This document shows positions 16,562-26,019 of a DNA stretch of 64,000 bases, piece after piece. This DNA is from Streptomyces cylindrosporus (lineage in GTDB: Bacteria > Actinomycetota > Actinomycetes > Streptomycetales > Streptomycetaceae), in the NCBI RefSeq assembly GCF_022698165.1, contig NZ_JALDAY010000020.1:110295-174294 (forward strand), read 5' to 3'. The notes under the pieces are model-generated. The model was not told the origin of the DNA. It ran no database searches and worked only from the letters and a program-made list of their open reading frames with translations. A program made the position numbers and the translations under genes. The first letter of the stretch is position 1, and the number at the start of each line of letters is the position of its first letter.

Positions 16562-17770
16562 GTGTCCACCGTGAACGTGCTGGACATCCTGTTGCTGGTC
16601 GCCGCCGTGTGGTTCGCGATCGTCGGCTACCGCCAGGGCTTCGTCGTCGGCATCCTGTCGGTGATCGGCTTTCTGGGCGGCGGCCTCGTCGCGGTCTACA
16701 CGCTGCCCGTCATCTGGGACGCGCTGACCGACAACTCCGAAGTGAGCACGACCGCCGCCGTCGTCGCGGTCGTCGTCGTCATCGTCTGCGCCTCCGTCGG
16801 CCAGGCCCTGACCACCCACCTCGGCAACAAGCTGCGCCGGTACATCACCTGGTCCCCGGCCCGCGCCCTGGACGCGACCGGCGGCGCCCTCGTCAACGTC
16901 GTCGCTATGCTCCTCGTGGCGTGGCTGATCGGCTCCGCCCTCGCCGGCACCACCCTGCCGACCCTCGGCAAGGAGGTCCGCAGCTCCAAGGTGCTGCTCG
17001 GTGTCTCCCGCGCGCTGCCCGACCAGGCCGACACCTGGTTCGCGGACTTCTCCTCGGTCCTCGCTCAGAACGGCTTCCCGCAGGTCTTCAGCCCGTTCTC
17101 GAACGAGCCGATCACCGACGTCCAGCCCCCCGACCCGGCCCTCGCGAGCAGCCCGGTGGCCACGCGCGCGAAGAGCTCCATCGTCAAGGTCATGGGCACC
17201 GCCACCAGCTGCGGCAAGGTCCTGGAGGGCTCCGGCTTCGTCTTCGGCGACCGCCGCGTCATGACCAACGCGCACGTCGTGGGCGGCGTCGACGAACCCA
17301 CCGTCCAGATAGGCGGCGAGGGCCGCAAGTACGACGCCAAGGTCGTCCTGTACGACTGGCACCGCGACATCGCCGTACTGGACGTGCCCGACCTCAGGGC
17401 ACCCGCGCTCAAGTTCGCGGCCACGGACGCGAGGAGCGGCGACGGCGCGATCATCGCGGGCTTCCCGGAGAACGGCTCGTACGACGTCCGCGCCGCACGC
17501 GTGCGTGGCCGTATCCCGGCCAACGGCCCGGACATCTACCACCGCGGCACCGTCCGCCGCGACGTCTACTCGCTGTACGCGACCGTCCGCCAGGGCAACT
17601 CCGGCGGCCCGCTGCTCACCCCGGAGGGCAGGGTGTACGGCGTCGTCTTCGCGAAGTCGCTCGACGACGCCGACACCGGGTACGCGCTCACCGCCGACGA
17701 GATCCAGGAGGACATCGTCAAGGGACGTACCGCGAACGAGCAGGTCGACAGCGACAGCTGCGCTCTCTAG
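16562..17770 (+). CDS. MarP-like membrane serine protease (CvpA + trypsin domain)
   Basis: This 402-residue protein has four N-terminal hydrophobic segments forming a CvpA/colicin V-type domain (residues 1-155), then a periplasm-facing chymotrypsin-fold protease. The catalytic triad is visible: His in MTNAHVVGG, Asp in WHRDIAVLDV and Ser in RQGNSGGPLL. Two Cys (in TATSCGKVL and the C-terminal SDSCAL) could form the disulfide known from mycobacterial MarP, an acid-resistance protease. A start at 16571 (GTG) is also possible. It follows the NUDIX gene by four bases. Confidence 0.92.
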   Translation: MSTVNVLDILLLVAAVWFAIVGYRQGFVVGILSVIGFLGGGLVAVYTLPVIWDALTDNSEVSTTAAVVAVVVVIVCASVGQALTTHLGNKLRRYITWSPARALDATGGALVNVVAMLLVAWLIGSALAGTTLPTLGKEVRSSKVLLGVSRALPDQADTWFADFSSVLAQNGFPQVFSPFSNEPITDVQPPDPALASSPVATRAKSSIVKVMGTATSCGKVLEGSGFVFGDRRVMTNAHVVGGVDEPTVQIGGEGRKYDAKVVLYDWHRDIAVLDVPDLRAPALKFAATDARSGDGAIIAGFPENGSYDVRAARVRGRIPANGPDIYHRGTVRRDVYSLYATVRQGNSGGPLLTPEGRVYGVVFAKSLDDADTGYALTADEIQEDIVKGRTANEQVDSDSCAL

Positions 17771-18081
17771 GGCGTCAGCCTCGCGGGTGACGCAGGCGTA
17801 CCGAGACCCAGCGGGCCCGGCGGCGCAGAATGCGCGGAATGCCCACCCGGAGGTCCGTGCCCGGCATCTGCGGGGCGCCTCCCTGGTGAGGGCTCAGCGC
17901 GTTGGCCGAGCGGCGATTGCGTGCTGCGTCACTGTAGTCGTGCGTCCAGCCCATACCCCGACGTCTGCCCCTGCCCCATGGTCGATAACCACCCCCGTGG
18001 ACCCCAATTGGCCTATGCGCCAGGCAATTGGCTGTTCGTAGGACAGATGTTCAGGTCCGGATACCGGGCGCACAGGCTCGG
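17771..18081. other. Gene-free spacer with a hairpin
   Basis: I see no gene in this stretch. It contains a hairpin at 18004-18031 (CCAATT-g-GCCT / AGGC-AATTGG). Position and shape fit a terminator for the protease gene or a binding site, but it lacks a T tract. Confidence 0.5.
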
Positions 18082-18157
18082 TCACCGATCGGCTTCGGGG
18101 TCTTTCAGCCAATTGACCAGTTCCGTGGAGAAACTGACCGGATCTTCCTCGTGCGGG
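18082..18157 (-). pseudogene. Duplicated 3' end of the epoxide hydrolase gene
   Basis: This 76-bp block matches the last 76 bp of the adjacent hydrolase gene (18216-18291) with about 11 differences. It still encodes HEEDPVSFSTELVNWLKDPE plus ADR and a stop. The final 25 bases at the upstream side are identical. Between the copies lies a hairpin (CCGGGGG-acaa-CCCCCGG, about 18171-18188). Without the rest of the gene or a start it is a non-functional remnant of a tandem 3'-end duplication. Confidence 0.9.
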
Positions 18158-18215
18158 CTGTGCTGTCCCGGGGGACAACCCCCGGACCCCCGGCCGGGCT
18201 CGGCCGACCTCTGCT

Positions 18216-19169
18216 TCACCGATCGGGCTCCGGATCCTTCAGCCAGTTGACGAGCTCTGTCGTGAAACTGACCGGATCTTCCTCGTGCGGGAAGTGTCCG
18301 AGCCCGTCGAACAGGCGCCAGCGGTACGGCGCTTCGACGTACTCGCCGGAGCCGGCCGCGCTCCGTGTCCGCATCACGGGGTCGAGCGCGCCGTGCAGAT
18401 GGAGGGTCGGGACCCGGAGGGGGCGCTTCATGCGGCGGTTGAACTGGATGCCGTCCGGGCGGGCCATGGACCGCACCAGCCACCGGTACGGCTCGATCGA
18501 GCAGTGCGCCGTCGACGGGATGCACATCGCGCGGCGGTACGTCGTGAGCGTGTCGTCGTCGGGCGCGTCCAGCCCGGACCAGTCCCGGATCAGCTCGGCG
18601 ACGAGCGCGCCGTCGTCGGCGGTGAGCTGCCGTTCGGGGATCCAGGGGCGCTGGAAGCCCCAGATGTAGGAGCCCGCGCGGGTCTGGCGGACGTCGGAGA
18701 GCATGGCGGAGCGCCAGCGCCGGGGGTGCGGCATCGAGGCGACCGCGAGCCGTCGTACCAGCTTCGGGCGCATCACCGCCGCCGTCCACGCCAGATAGCC
18801 GCCCAGGTCGTGGCCGACCAGCGCGGCGTCCGGCTCGCCGAGGGAGCGGATCACGCCGGTGACGTCGAGGGCGAGGTTGACGGGGTCGTAGCCGCGCGGG
18901 GTGCGGTCGCTGCCGCCGACGCCGCGCAGGTCCATGGCGACGGCCCGGAAGCCCGCGTCGGCCAGCGTGCTCAGCTGGTGCCGCCAGGCCCACCAGAACT
19001 GCGGGAAGCCGTGCAGCAGCAGCACCAGCGGGCCGTCACCGGCCTCGGCGATGTGGAAGCGCGCGCCGTTTGCCGCGACGTCGCGGTGCGTCAGCTTCGT
19101 ACCGTCGGGAAGGGTGTCCGGTCGTACGAGCGAGGCCGGTTGCGCCGAAGGTGTGGCGGGATCCGTCAT
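18216..19169 (-). CDS. Alpha/beta hydrolase, epoxide hydrolase family
   Basis: This 317-residue soluble alpha/beta-hydrolase has the oxyanion motif LLHGFPQFWWAW (HGxP), DLRGVGGSDRTP, and the nucleophile elbow LVGHDLGGYLAW with Asp rather than Ser, which points to an epoxide hydrolase or haloalkane-dehalogenase-like mechanism. The C-terminal catalytic His is in GLGHFPHEED. The ATG overlaps the stop of the upstream holin-like gene (ATGA at 19166-19169), so the two are coupled. Its 3' end is duplicated downstream. Confidence 0.88.
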   Translation of the reverse strand: MTDPATPSAQPASLVRPDTLPDGTKLTHRDVAANGARFHIAEAGDGPLVLLLHGFPQFWWAWRHQLSTLADAGFRAVAMDLRGVGGSDRTPRGYDPVNLALDVTGVIRSLGEPDAALVGHDLGGYLAWTAAVMRPKLVRRLAVASMPHPRRWRSAMLSDVRQTRAGSYIWGFQRPWIPERQLTADDGALVAELIRDWSGLDAPDDDTLTTYRRAMCIPSTAHCSIEPYRWLVRSMARPDGIQFNRRMKRPLRVPTLHLHGALDPVMRTRSAAGSGEYVEAPYRWRLFDGLGHFPHEEDPVSFTTELVNWLKDPEPDR

Positions 19170-19660
19170 GAGGACGAGCGTCCCACAGCCTCGATGGCCG
19201 CGGGGGCGCGGTCCTCGAGCGCCGGCGTCTGAGGGCGCGGGTGCGGCTTGGCCTTCTGCAGCACGTTCGCCGTCTCCTTCATGGACGCGGCCACCTTCTG
19301 CGGGCCCTGGCCCTTCTTGGCCTTCTTCGCGAACACCACGCCGATCAGCGCGAGGACGACCGCGACCAGAACGTTCGCCGCGAAGGAGAGCAGGAAGCAG
19401 ATCGCGAGGTTCCAGTCGCTCCAGGTGCGGATCCCGTACGCCAGCGCGAAGTTGAGCATCGGCAGGGAGAACACCAGGACCGCGCCGGCCACGGTGAACG
19501 CGCCGCCGCTCGTCGCGCCGCGCTTGACGTCCTGCTTGAGCTGAGCCTTGGCCAGCGCGATCTCGTCGTGCACCAGCGCGGACATCTCGGTCGTCGCCGA
19601 GGCGAACAGCTGGCCGATGCTGCGTTCGGCGCCGACCGGGCCGCCGTCGGGTGCGCTCAT
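19166..19660 (-). CDS. Phage holin superfamily (DUF1469-like) membrane protein
   Basis: This 164-residue protein has an N-terminal amphipathic region (SIGQLFASATTEMSALVHDE, then IALAKAQLKQDV) followed by two long hydrophobic helices and a basic tail (KKAKKGQGPQKVAASMKETA). This is the Phage_holin_3_6 pattern, common in non-phage actinobacterial chromosomes and not evidence of a prophage. It is translationally coupled to the epoxide hydrolase gene and may help localise it or affect the membrane; the function is unknown. Confidence 0.8.
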   Translation of the reverse strand: MSAPDGGPVGAERSIGQLFASATTEMSALVHDEIALAKAQLKQDVKRGATSGGAFTVAGAVLVFSLPMLNFALAYGIRTWSDWNLAICFLLSFAANVLVAVVLALIGVVFAKKAKKGQGPQKVAASMKETANVLQKAKPHPRPQTPALEDRAPAAIEAVGRSSS

Positions 19661-19724
19661 CGCGGTCTCCCTCTATCTCTTTATGTACGGCTCAGGTACG
19701 ACGAATTTGTACCGTCCCGTCAGA

Positions 19725-21149
19725 TCATGCCGGACGGCCGTCCTCGTCGCCTGCCCCGCCCGCCACTTCGGCAAGCGCGCGTCGTTCGGCTTCCTTGATC
19801 TCGGCGATCCGGCGGTGCTCGGCGGCCTTGCTCTCGTAGATCTCCGCCATCCTCAGGTGGTACGCCGGATCGTCCTGCTCGTAGATGTCCGGGATGCCGT
19901 CGCGGTCCTCGTCCCGCTCCTCGGCCTCGCACAGCCGGCGGTACTTGGCGTTCCGCATCTTCAGCAGCACCGTCGCCAGGGTCGCCGCGATGAGCGATCC
20001 CACGAGTACGGCGGCCTTGACCTCGTCGGTCAGCGTCGCGTCGCCGTCGAAGGCGAGTTCGCCGATCAGCAGCGACACCGTGAAGCCGATGCCGGCCAGG
20101 GTCGCCACCGCGAACACGTCCGCCCACTCCAGGTCCTCGCTGAGCGACGCCCTGGTGAAACGTGCCGTCAGCCAGGTCCCGCCGAAGATCCCGACCGCCT
20201 TGCCGACGACGAGCCCGAGGACCACGCCCAGCGTCTCCGGCTTGGTGAACACATCGCCGAGCGCCCCGCCCGAGACCACGACACCTGCGCTGAACAGCGC
20301 GAACAGCGGAACGGCGAGGCCCGCCGACAGGGGCCGTACAAGATGTTCGATCTGCTCGCCGGGGGAGTGCTCCTCACCCTCGTGGCGGTGGCAGCGCAGC
20401 ATCAGGCCCATCGCGACGCCGGCGATGGTGGCGTGGACGCCGCTGTTGTACATCAGCGCCCAGATGACGAGCGCGAGCGGGACGTACACGTACCAGCCCC
20501 GCACCCCCTTGCGCAGCAGCAGCCAGAAGACGGCCAGGCCCACGACGGCGCCGCCGAGCGCGGCGAAGTCGATGCTGCCGGTGAAGAAGACCGCGATGAT
20601 CAGGATCGCGAAGAGGTCGTCGACGACGGCGAGGGTGAGCAGGAAGGCGCGCAGGGCGCTCGGCAGGGACGTCCCGATGACCGCGAGCACGGCGAGCGCG
20701 AAGGCGATGTCGGTGGCGGTCGGCACGGCCCAGCCGCCGAGCGAGCCGCTGCCGGTGACGTTGGTGAGCGTGTAGACGAGGGCCGGTACGGCCATGCCGC
20801 ACAGGGCCGCGACGACCGGCAGGGCGGCCGCCCTGGGGTCGCGCAGGTCGCCGGCGACGAGTTCGCGCTTGAGCTCGATGCCGGCGACGAAGAAGAAGAC
20901 CGCGAGCAGGCCGTCGGCGGCCCAGTGCGCGACGGAGAGGTGCAGACCGAGGGCCTCGGGGCCCAGGTGGTAGTGGCTGACGCTCTCGTAGCTGTCGTGC
21001 AGTGCGGGTACGTTCGCCCAGATCAGCGCGGTGACGGCGGCGACGAGGAGCAGCACACCGCCGACGGTCTCGGTGCGCAGCGCGTCCGCGACGAAGGTCC
21101 GCTCGGGGAGGGACAGCCGTCCGAGAACCTTGCGAGGGGGCGCGGGCAT
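19725..21149 (-). CDS. nhaA: Na+/H+ antiporter NhaA
   Basis: This 474-residue integral membrane antiporter exchanges Na+ for protons. Diagnostic segments are LLAVFFFVAGIELKRELV, VPTATDIAFALAVLAVIG (the conserved TDIAFA) and LTLAVVDDLFAILIIAVFFT, which contains the paired Asp of the ion site. After the last helix there is a charged C-terminal extension of about 70 residues (DRDGIPDIYEQDDPAYHLRM; AAEHRRIAEIKEAERRALAE), likely a coiled coil and absent from E. coli NhaA. The ATG at 21149 follows GGAGG; an upstream start at 21209 is less likely. Confidence 0.95.
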   Translation of the reverse strand: MPAPPRKVLGRLSLPERTFVADALRTETVGGVLLLVAAVTALIWANVPALHDSYESVSHYHLGPEALGLHLSVAHWAADGLLAVFFFVAGIELKRELVAGDLRDPRAAALPVVAALCGMAVPALVYTLTNVTGSGSLGGWAVPTATDIAFALAVLAVIGTSLPSALRAFLLTLAVVDDLFAILIIAVFFTGSIDFAALGGAVVGLAVFWLLLRKGVRGWYVYVPLALVIWALMYNSGVHATIAGVAMGLMLRCHRHEGEEHSPGEQIEHLVRPLSAGLAVPLFALFSAGVVVSGGALGDVFTKPETLGVVLGLVVGKAVGIFGGTWLTARFTRASLSEDLEWADVFAVATLAGIGFTVSLLIGELAFDGDATLTDEVKAAVLVGSLIAATLATVLLKMRNAKYRRLCEAEERDEDRDGIPDIYEQDDPAYHLRMAEIYESKAAEHRRIAEIKEAERRALAEVAGGAGDEDGRPA

Positions 21150-21248
21150 GGGGGAGACCTCCGGGGGGTGGGCAGGGCGGAACTGTTCGCCGACCAGACT
21201 TCCCGGCACACCTTGAGGGTCACACTGTTTTGCTTAGTTTACCTAAAA

Positions 21249-21281
21249 GGGGCGCCCGGCGCTTTCCGCGCCGGACGCCCC
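21249..21281 (-). terminator. Rho-independent terminator of acs
   Basis: A 14-bp stem (GGGGCG-c-CCGGCGC / GCGCCGG-a-CGCCCC, one C-A mismatch, loop TTTCC) is followed on the minus strand by CCTTTTAGG. It ends acs transcription before nhaA. Confidence 0.9.
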
Positions 21282-21307
21282 TGTCAGGGAGTGTGGGTCC
21301 TCGCTGG

Positions 21308-23266
21308 TCAGTCCTCGCTCGGCGCCGCCGGCAGCTTCGCCTGGATGAGGTCCATCACCGTCGAGTCGGTCAGCGTCGTGACATCGCCGAGCTGGCGGTT
21401 CTCGGCCACGTCGCGCAGCAGCCGGCGCATGATCTTGCCGGAACGGGTCTTAGGCAGCTCGGCCACCGGCAGGATCCGCTTCGGCTTGGCGATCGGGCCG
21501 AGGGTGGCGCCGACGTGGTTGCGCAGGTCGGCGATGAGGTTCTCGTCCTCGGCGTTCGCCGTGCCGCGCAGGATGACGAAGGCGACGATGGCCTGCCCGG
21601 TGGTCTCGTCGGCGGCACCGACGACAGCCGCCTCGGCGACCGACGGGTGGGACACCAGCGCCGACTCCACCTCCGTCGTGGAGATGTTGTGGCCGGAGAC
21701 GAGCATGACGTCGTCGACACGGCCGAGCAGCCAGATGTCGCCGTCGTCGTCCTTCTTCGCGCCGTCACCGGCGAAGTACTTGCCCTTGAAGCGGGACCAG
21801 TACGTGTCGAGGAAGCGCTGGTCGTCGCCCCAGATGGTGCGCAGCATGGACGGCCACGGCTCGGTCAGCACCAGGTAGCCGCCACCGCCGTTGGGCACCT
21901 CGTTGGCCTCGTCGTCCACGACCGTCGCCGAGATGCCGGGCAGCGGGGTCTGCGCCGAGCCGGGCTTGGTGGCGGTGACGCCGGGCAGCGGGGAGATCAT
22001 CATGGCGCCGGTCTCGGTCTGCCACCAGGTGTCCACGATCGGCGTGGTGTCGGCGCCGATGTGCTTGCGGTACCAGATCCACGCCTCGGGGTTGATCGGC
22101 TCACCGACCGAGCCCAGCACCCGCAGGCTGCTGAGATCGAACTTGGCCGGGATGTCGTCGCCCCACTTCATGAACGTACGGATCGCGGTCGGCGCGGTGT
22201 AGAGGATCGTCACCCCGTACTTCTGCACGATCTCCCAGAACCGGCCCTGGTGCGGGGTGTCCGGCGTCCCCTCGTACATGACCTGGGTGGCGCCGTTGGC
22301 CAGAGGCCCGTAGACGATGTACGAGTGGCCGGTGACCCAGCCGACGTCCGCGGTGCACCAGTACACGTCCGTCTCGGGCTTGAGGTCGAAGACGGCGTGG
22401 TGGGTGTACGAGGTCTGGGTGAGGTAGCCGCCGGAGGTGTGCAGGATGCCCTTCGGCTTCCCCGTCGTACCGGACGTGTAGAGGATGAACAGCGGGTGCT
22501 CCGCCTCGAACGCCTCCGGGGTGTGCTCGGCGGACTGCCGCTCGACGATCTCGTCCCACCACACGTCCCGGCCCTCGGACCAGGCGACCTCCTGGCCGGT
22601 ACGGCGCACCACGAGGACGTGCTCGACGTTGTCGACCTTGGCGATCGCCTCGTCCACGGCCGGCTTGAGCGCGGAGGGCTTGCCGCGCCGGTAGCCGCCG
22701 TCGGAGGTGATGACGACCTTGGCGTCGGCGTCCTGGATGCGGGTCGCGAGGGCGTCGGCCGAGAAGCCGCCGAAGACGACGGAGTGCGCGGCGCCGATAC
22801 GGGCGCAGGCCAGCATCGCGATCGCCGTCTCCGGGATCATCGGCATGTATACGGCGACCCGGTCGCCCTTCGAAACGCCCAGCTCCAGCAGGGCGTTGGC
22901 GGCCTTGGACACCTCGTCCTTCAGCTCGGCGTAGGTGATCGCGCGGCTGTCGCCGGGCTCGCCCTCGAAGTGGATCGCGATCCGGTCGCCGTTGCCCGCC
23001 TCGACGTGCCGGTCCACGCAGTTGTACGCGACGTTGAGCGCGCCGTCCTTGAACCACTTGGCGAACGGCGGGTTCGACCAGTCCAGCGTCTCGGTGGGCT
23101 CGGTGGCCCAGGTCAGCCGGCGGGCCTGCTCGGCCCAGAAGCCGAGCCTGTCAGCCTTGGCCTGTTCATACGCCTCCGCGGTGACGTTGGCATGAGCGGC
23201 CAGGTCGGCGGGGGGTGCGAACCTGCGCTCTTCCTTGAGCAGGTTGGCCAGGCTCTCGTTGCTCAC
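21308..23266 (-). CDS. acs: Acetyl-CoA synthetase
   Basis: This 652-residue AMP-forming enzyme converts acetate, ATP and CoA to acetyl-CoA. The P-loop-like A3 motif LYTSGTTGKPKGI, WWQTETG, and the hinge and A8 motif LGRVDDVMLVSGHNISTTEV are present. So is the C-terminal PKTRSGKIMRRLLRD, whose Lys is the classical acetylation site that inactivates Acs. The GTG at 23266 (MSNESLANLLKEERRF) gives the normal family length; a GTG 42 bases upstream is less likely. It is monocistronic with a strong terminator, and a spacer of about 230 bp separates it from the SulP gene. Confidence 0.97.
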   Translation of the reverse strand: MSNESLANLLKEERRFAPPADLAAHANVTAEAYEQAKADRLGFWAEQARRLTWATEPTETLDWSNPPFAKWFKDGALNVAYNCVDRHVEAGNGDRIAIHFEGEPGDSRAITYAELKDEVSKAANALLELGVSKGDRVAVYMPMIPETAIAMLACARIGAAHSVVFGGFSADALATRIQDADAKVVITSDGGYRRGKPSALKPAVDEAIAKVDNVEHVLVVRRTGQEVAWSEGRDVWWDEIVERQSAEHTPEAFEAEHPLFILYTSGTTGKPKGILHTSGGYLTQTSYTHHAVFDLKPETDVYWCTADVGWVTGHSYIVYGPLANGATQVMYEGTPDTPHQGRFWEIVQKYGVTILYTAPTAIRTFMKWGDDIPAKFDLSSLRVLGSVGEPINPEAWIWYRKHIGADTTPIVDTWWQTETGAMMISPLPGVTATKPGSAQTPLPGISATVVDDEANEVPNGGGGYLVLTEPWPSMLRTIWGDDQRFLDTYWSRFKGKYFAGDGAKKDDDGDIWLLGRVDDVMLVSGHNISTTEVESALVSHPSVAEAAVVGAADETTGQAIVAFVILRGTANAEDENLIADLRNHVGATLGPIAKPKRILPVAELPKTRSGKIMRRLLRDVAENRQLGDVTTLTDSTVMDLIQAKLPAAPSED

Positions 23267-23499
23267 GGCATCTGCCTTTCCCAGGGTGTCCGTTGTGTCC
23301 CAGGCCACAGCTCATCAGAACCGAGGGGCCGATGACAAGGGTCGTCCGGTAAATGGTTTAGACCTGTCACCGGGGGCGCCCGACCGGCTCGGCCGATCGG
23401 GCGGCCTCGATCGCGGTGGCCCGGGTCATCCGTACCCACGAAGACGGGCCGGGCGGGGTTCAGCGGTGTAATCCCCTTCACACCCGCCCGGCACCCGGG

Positions 23500-26019
23500 T
23501 CAGGGAGACAGCTCCGCCGCCTCCACATGGCCGAACACCTGCTCCTCGTCCGCCTGGGTCAGCAGATACGCCTGTGCCTCGCCCACGTGGAAGTACATCC
23601 CGTGCAGCTCCAGCGCCCCCTTCCGCAGGGCCCGCGCCACCGACTCGTGGGAGCGCAGGTGCTCCAGCTGCTGGACCACGTTGGTCAGGCACAGCTGCTC
23701 GACCGCGTCGGCCGGTGCGCGGCCCGCGAGCCGGGCCCACGGGAGGCCGGTGTCGGCCATGCGCTCCAGGCTCGGCAGGCCGTGCCGCAGCCACCGCTTC
23801 AGCGGTGTCCTGGCGCCGCCGGGCTCGGAGTTGAGCAGCGCCTGCATCGCCCCGCACCCGGAGTGCCCGCACACCGTGATGGACCGCACCTGCAGCACGT
23901 CCACGGCGTACTCGATCGCGGCCGCCACCGAGTCGTCGCCGCTCTCCTCGCCGGGCAGCGGTACGAGGTTGCCCACGTTGCGCACCACGAAGAGGTCGCC
24001 GGGACCACTGGAGGTGATCATCGACGTGACGAGCCGCGAGTCCGCGCAGGTGAGGAAGAGCTGCGAGGGCTGCTGCCCCTCTCGGGCCAGCCGGGCCAGC
24101 TCACCCCGCACGAGCGGCGCGGTGTTGCGCTGGAAGGCGCTGATACCGCGGGCGAGTTGGCGGCTGCCAGGGCTGCCGGAGCTGCCTGGGCTGCCGGAGC
24201 TGCCGGAGCTGCCGCAGCTGTCAGGGCTGCCGGAGCTGTCAGGGTGTCCCGGGCTGTCAGGGTTGCGGGAGTCGTCGGGGCTGTCGGTCGTGCCGGAGCC
24301 GTCGACGCGATGGGGGCCGTCGGGGCTGTCGGTCGTGCTGGGGGCGCTCGGTGCCTTTGGCGTGGCGGGAGGGCTCGCGGTCGTGCCGGAGAGCGGGGAC
24401 CCGCACTGGTGGTTGCGCCAGGGTGTCCAGGGGTGGCAGCGGCAGCCGACGGGGGACGGGGAGGCGGGCTCGGTGCTCACCCCCGCGCGGCGGCCGGTCA
24501 GTTCGGCGGAGCCGCCCCGCGCGGTGTGCGTCTTCTGCCAGTCCTGCAGTGACTCGTACGCCGCGTGGTCCATGAACGAACCGTCCAACTCCACCACGGC
24601 GTGGGCGCCCTGGGGTACGAGATGCAGGGCCCGGCTGAGCCGCGGCACCGCGAGGAACGTCAACTGGCCTCGGACGTGTACGTGATGGACTCCTTCCTTC
24701 TCGTCGTGCGTGATGCGGGTGCGGGCGAGGCGGTGCATGGCGACGGCGACGGCCACGGCGACCCCCAGCGTCACGCCCTCCAGGACGCCGAGGAACACCA
24801 CGCCGAGTGTGGTGACGGCGTACACCAGCACTTCGCGGTGGCGGGTCACCGTGCGGATGTGGTGCAGGGACACCATCTGGATGCCGACGGCCATCACCAG
24901 GGCGGCGAGCGAGGCGAGCGGGATGAGCTCCAGGACCGGGACCATCAGCAGCGCGGCGACTACTACGAGAACGCCGTGCAGCATCGTGGAGTTCCGGCTC
25001 ACCGCACCCGCGTTCACATTCGCCGAACTCCGCACCGCCACCCCGGCCACCGGCAGCCCGCCGAGCGCGCCGGAGACGATGTTGGCGGCGCCCTGGCCCA
25101 GCAGCTCGCGGTCGAGGTCGGAGCGGCCGACGCGGGCACTCAGGCCGGGGCGGGCGGCGATCAGCTTGTCGACGGCGACCGCGCCCAGCAGCGACTGCAC
25201 ACTGCACACCAGCGTGATGGTGAGGACGGCGGCGACGAGGCCGAGCACTGGGCCCTCGGGAAGCCCGGCCAGGGCGTGGCTGCTCCAGGACGGCAGGTCG
25301 ACCTTGGGCACGGTCAGCCCGGCGAGCGAGGCGGCCGCGGTGGCACCGGCGACGGCGACGAGCGCGGCCGGGACCTTGCGCAGGAGGCGTCCGGCCCGGC
25401 CGGGGATCCGGGGCCAGAGCAGCAGCAGGGTCAGGGTCAGCGCGCTCACGGTCACGGCGGCCGGCTGCAGGTTCGCCAACTGGGCGGGCAGCGCGCGGAG
25501 GTTGGCGAGGACGGAGCTCTGCGGGGTGCCGCCGAGGACGATGTGCAGCTGGGCGACGGCGATGGTGACGCCGATGCCGGCGAGCATGCCGTGCACGATG
25601 GCGGGGCTGACGGCGAGCGCGGTGCGGGCCACGCGCAGGCAACCGAGGCCCAGTTGGGCGAGGCCGGCGAGGACCGTGATCGCGCAGGTCGTCCGCCAGC
25701 CGTAGCGGTGGATGAGGTCGGCGGTGACGACGGTGAGGCCGGCGGCGGGGCCGCTGACCTGGAGCGGGCAGCCGCCGAGCAGGCCGGCGACGAGCCCGCC
25801 GACGGCCGCGGCGACGAGGCCGGCCTGGAGCGGGGCGCCCGTGGCGAGGGCGATGCCGAGGGACAGGGGCAGGGCGATCAGGAAGACCGCGATGGAGGCC
25901 GACACGTCGGCGCCCGCGATGCGGAAGCGGCGGTGCGGGGCCGGTGGCGGACTGTGGGGCTGGTGCATGCGCTCGGTCCGAGTGGGGTCGGTGGCGCGGG
26001 TGGGTGCGCAGGCTGACAT
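23500..26019 (-). CDS. SulP-type anion transporter fused to beta-carbonic anhydrase
   Basis: This 839-residue fusion probably couples bicarbonate transport with CO2 hydration. Residues from about 25 to 430 form a SulP transporter (FRIAGADVSASIAVFLIALP; GGLPVAGVAVRSSANVNAGA). A STAS-like segment follows (VHVRGQLTFLAVPRLSRALH), then a Ser/Gly/Pro/Asp linker made of 9-18-bp DNA repeats (about 24165-24330). The C-terminal 210 or so residues are a beta-carbonic anhydrase with zinc ligands in TCADSRL (C, D) and GHSGCGAM (H, C). The ATG at 26019 follows GGAGGAG. The linker repeats suggest length variation between strains. Confidence 0.93.
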   Translation of the reverse strand: MSACAPTRATDPTRTERMHQPHSPPPAPHRRFRIAGADVSASIAVFLIALPLSLGIALATGAPLQAGLVAAAVGGLVAGLLGGCPLQVSGPAAGLTVVTADLIHRYGWRTTCAITVLAGLAQLGLGCLRVARTALAVSPAIVHGMLAGIGVTIAVAQLHIVLGGTPQSSVLANLRALPAQLANLQPAAVTVSALTLTLLLLWPRIPGRAGRLLRKVPAALVAVAGATAAASLAGLTVPKVDLPSWSSHALAGLPEGPVLGLVAAVLTITLVCSVQSLLGAVAVDKLIAARPGLSARVGRSDLDRELLGQGAANIVSGALGGLPVAGVAVRSSANVNAGAVSRNSTMLHGVLVVVAALLMVPVLELIPLASLAALVMAVGIQMVSLHHIRTVTRHREVLVYAVTTLGVVFLGVLEGVTLGVAVAVAVAMHRLARTRITHDEKEGVHHVHVRGQLTFLAVPRLSRALHLVPQGAHAVVELDGSFMDHAAYESLQDWQKTHTARGGSAELTGRRAGVSTEPASPSPVGCRCHPWTPWRNHQCGSPLSGTTASPPATPKAPSAPSTTDSPDGPHRVDGSGTTDSPDDSRNPDSPGHPDSSGSPDSCGSSGSSGSPGSSGSPGSRQLARGISAFQRNTAPLVRGELARLAREGQQPSQLFLTCADSRLVTSMITSSGPGDLFVVRNVGNLVPLPGEESGDDSVAAAIEYAVDVLQVRSITVCGHSGCGAMQALLNSEPGGARTPLKRWLRHGLPSLERMADTGLPWARLAGRAPADAVEQLCLTNVVQQLEHLRSHESVARALRKGALELHGMYFHVGEAQAYLLTQADEEQVFGHVEAAELSP

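Noticed and set aside
19166..19660. Holin-like protein as evidence of a prophage
   Set aside because: No other phage genes are near, and DUF1469/holin-superfamily membrane proteins are ordinary chromosomal genes in actinobacteria.
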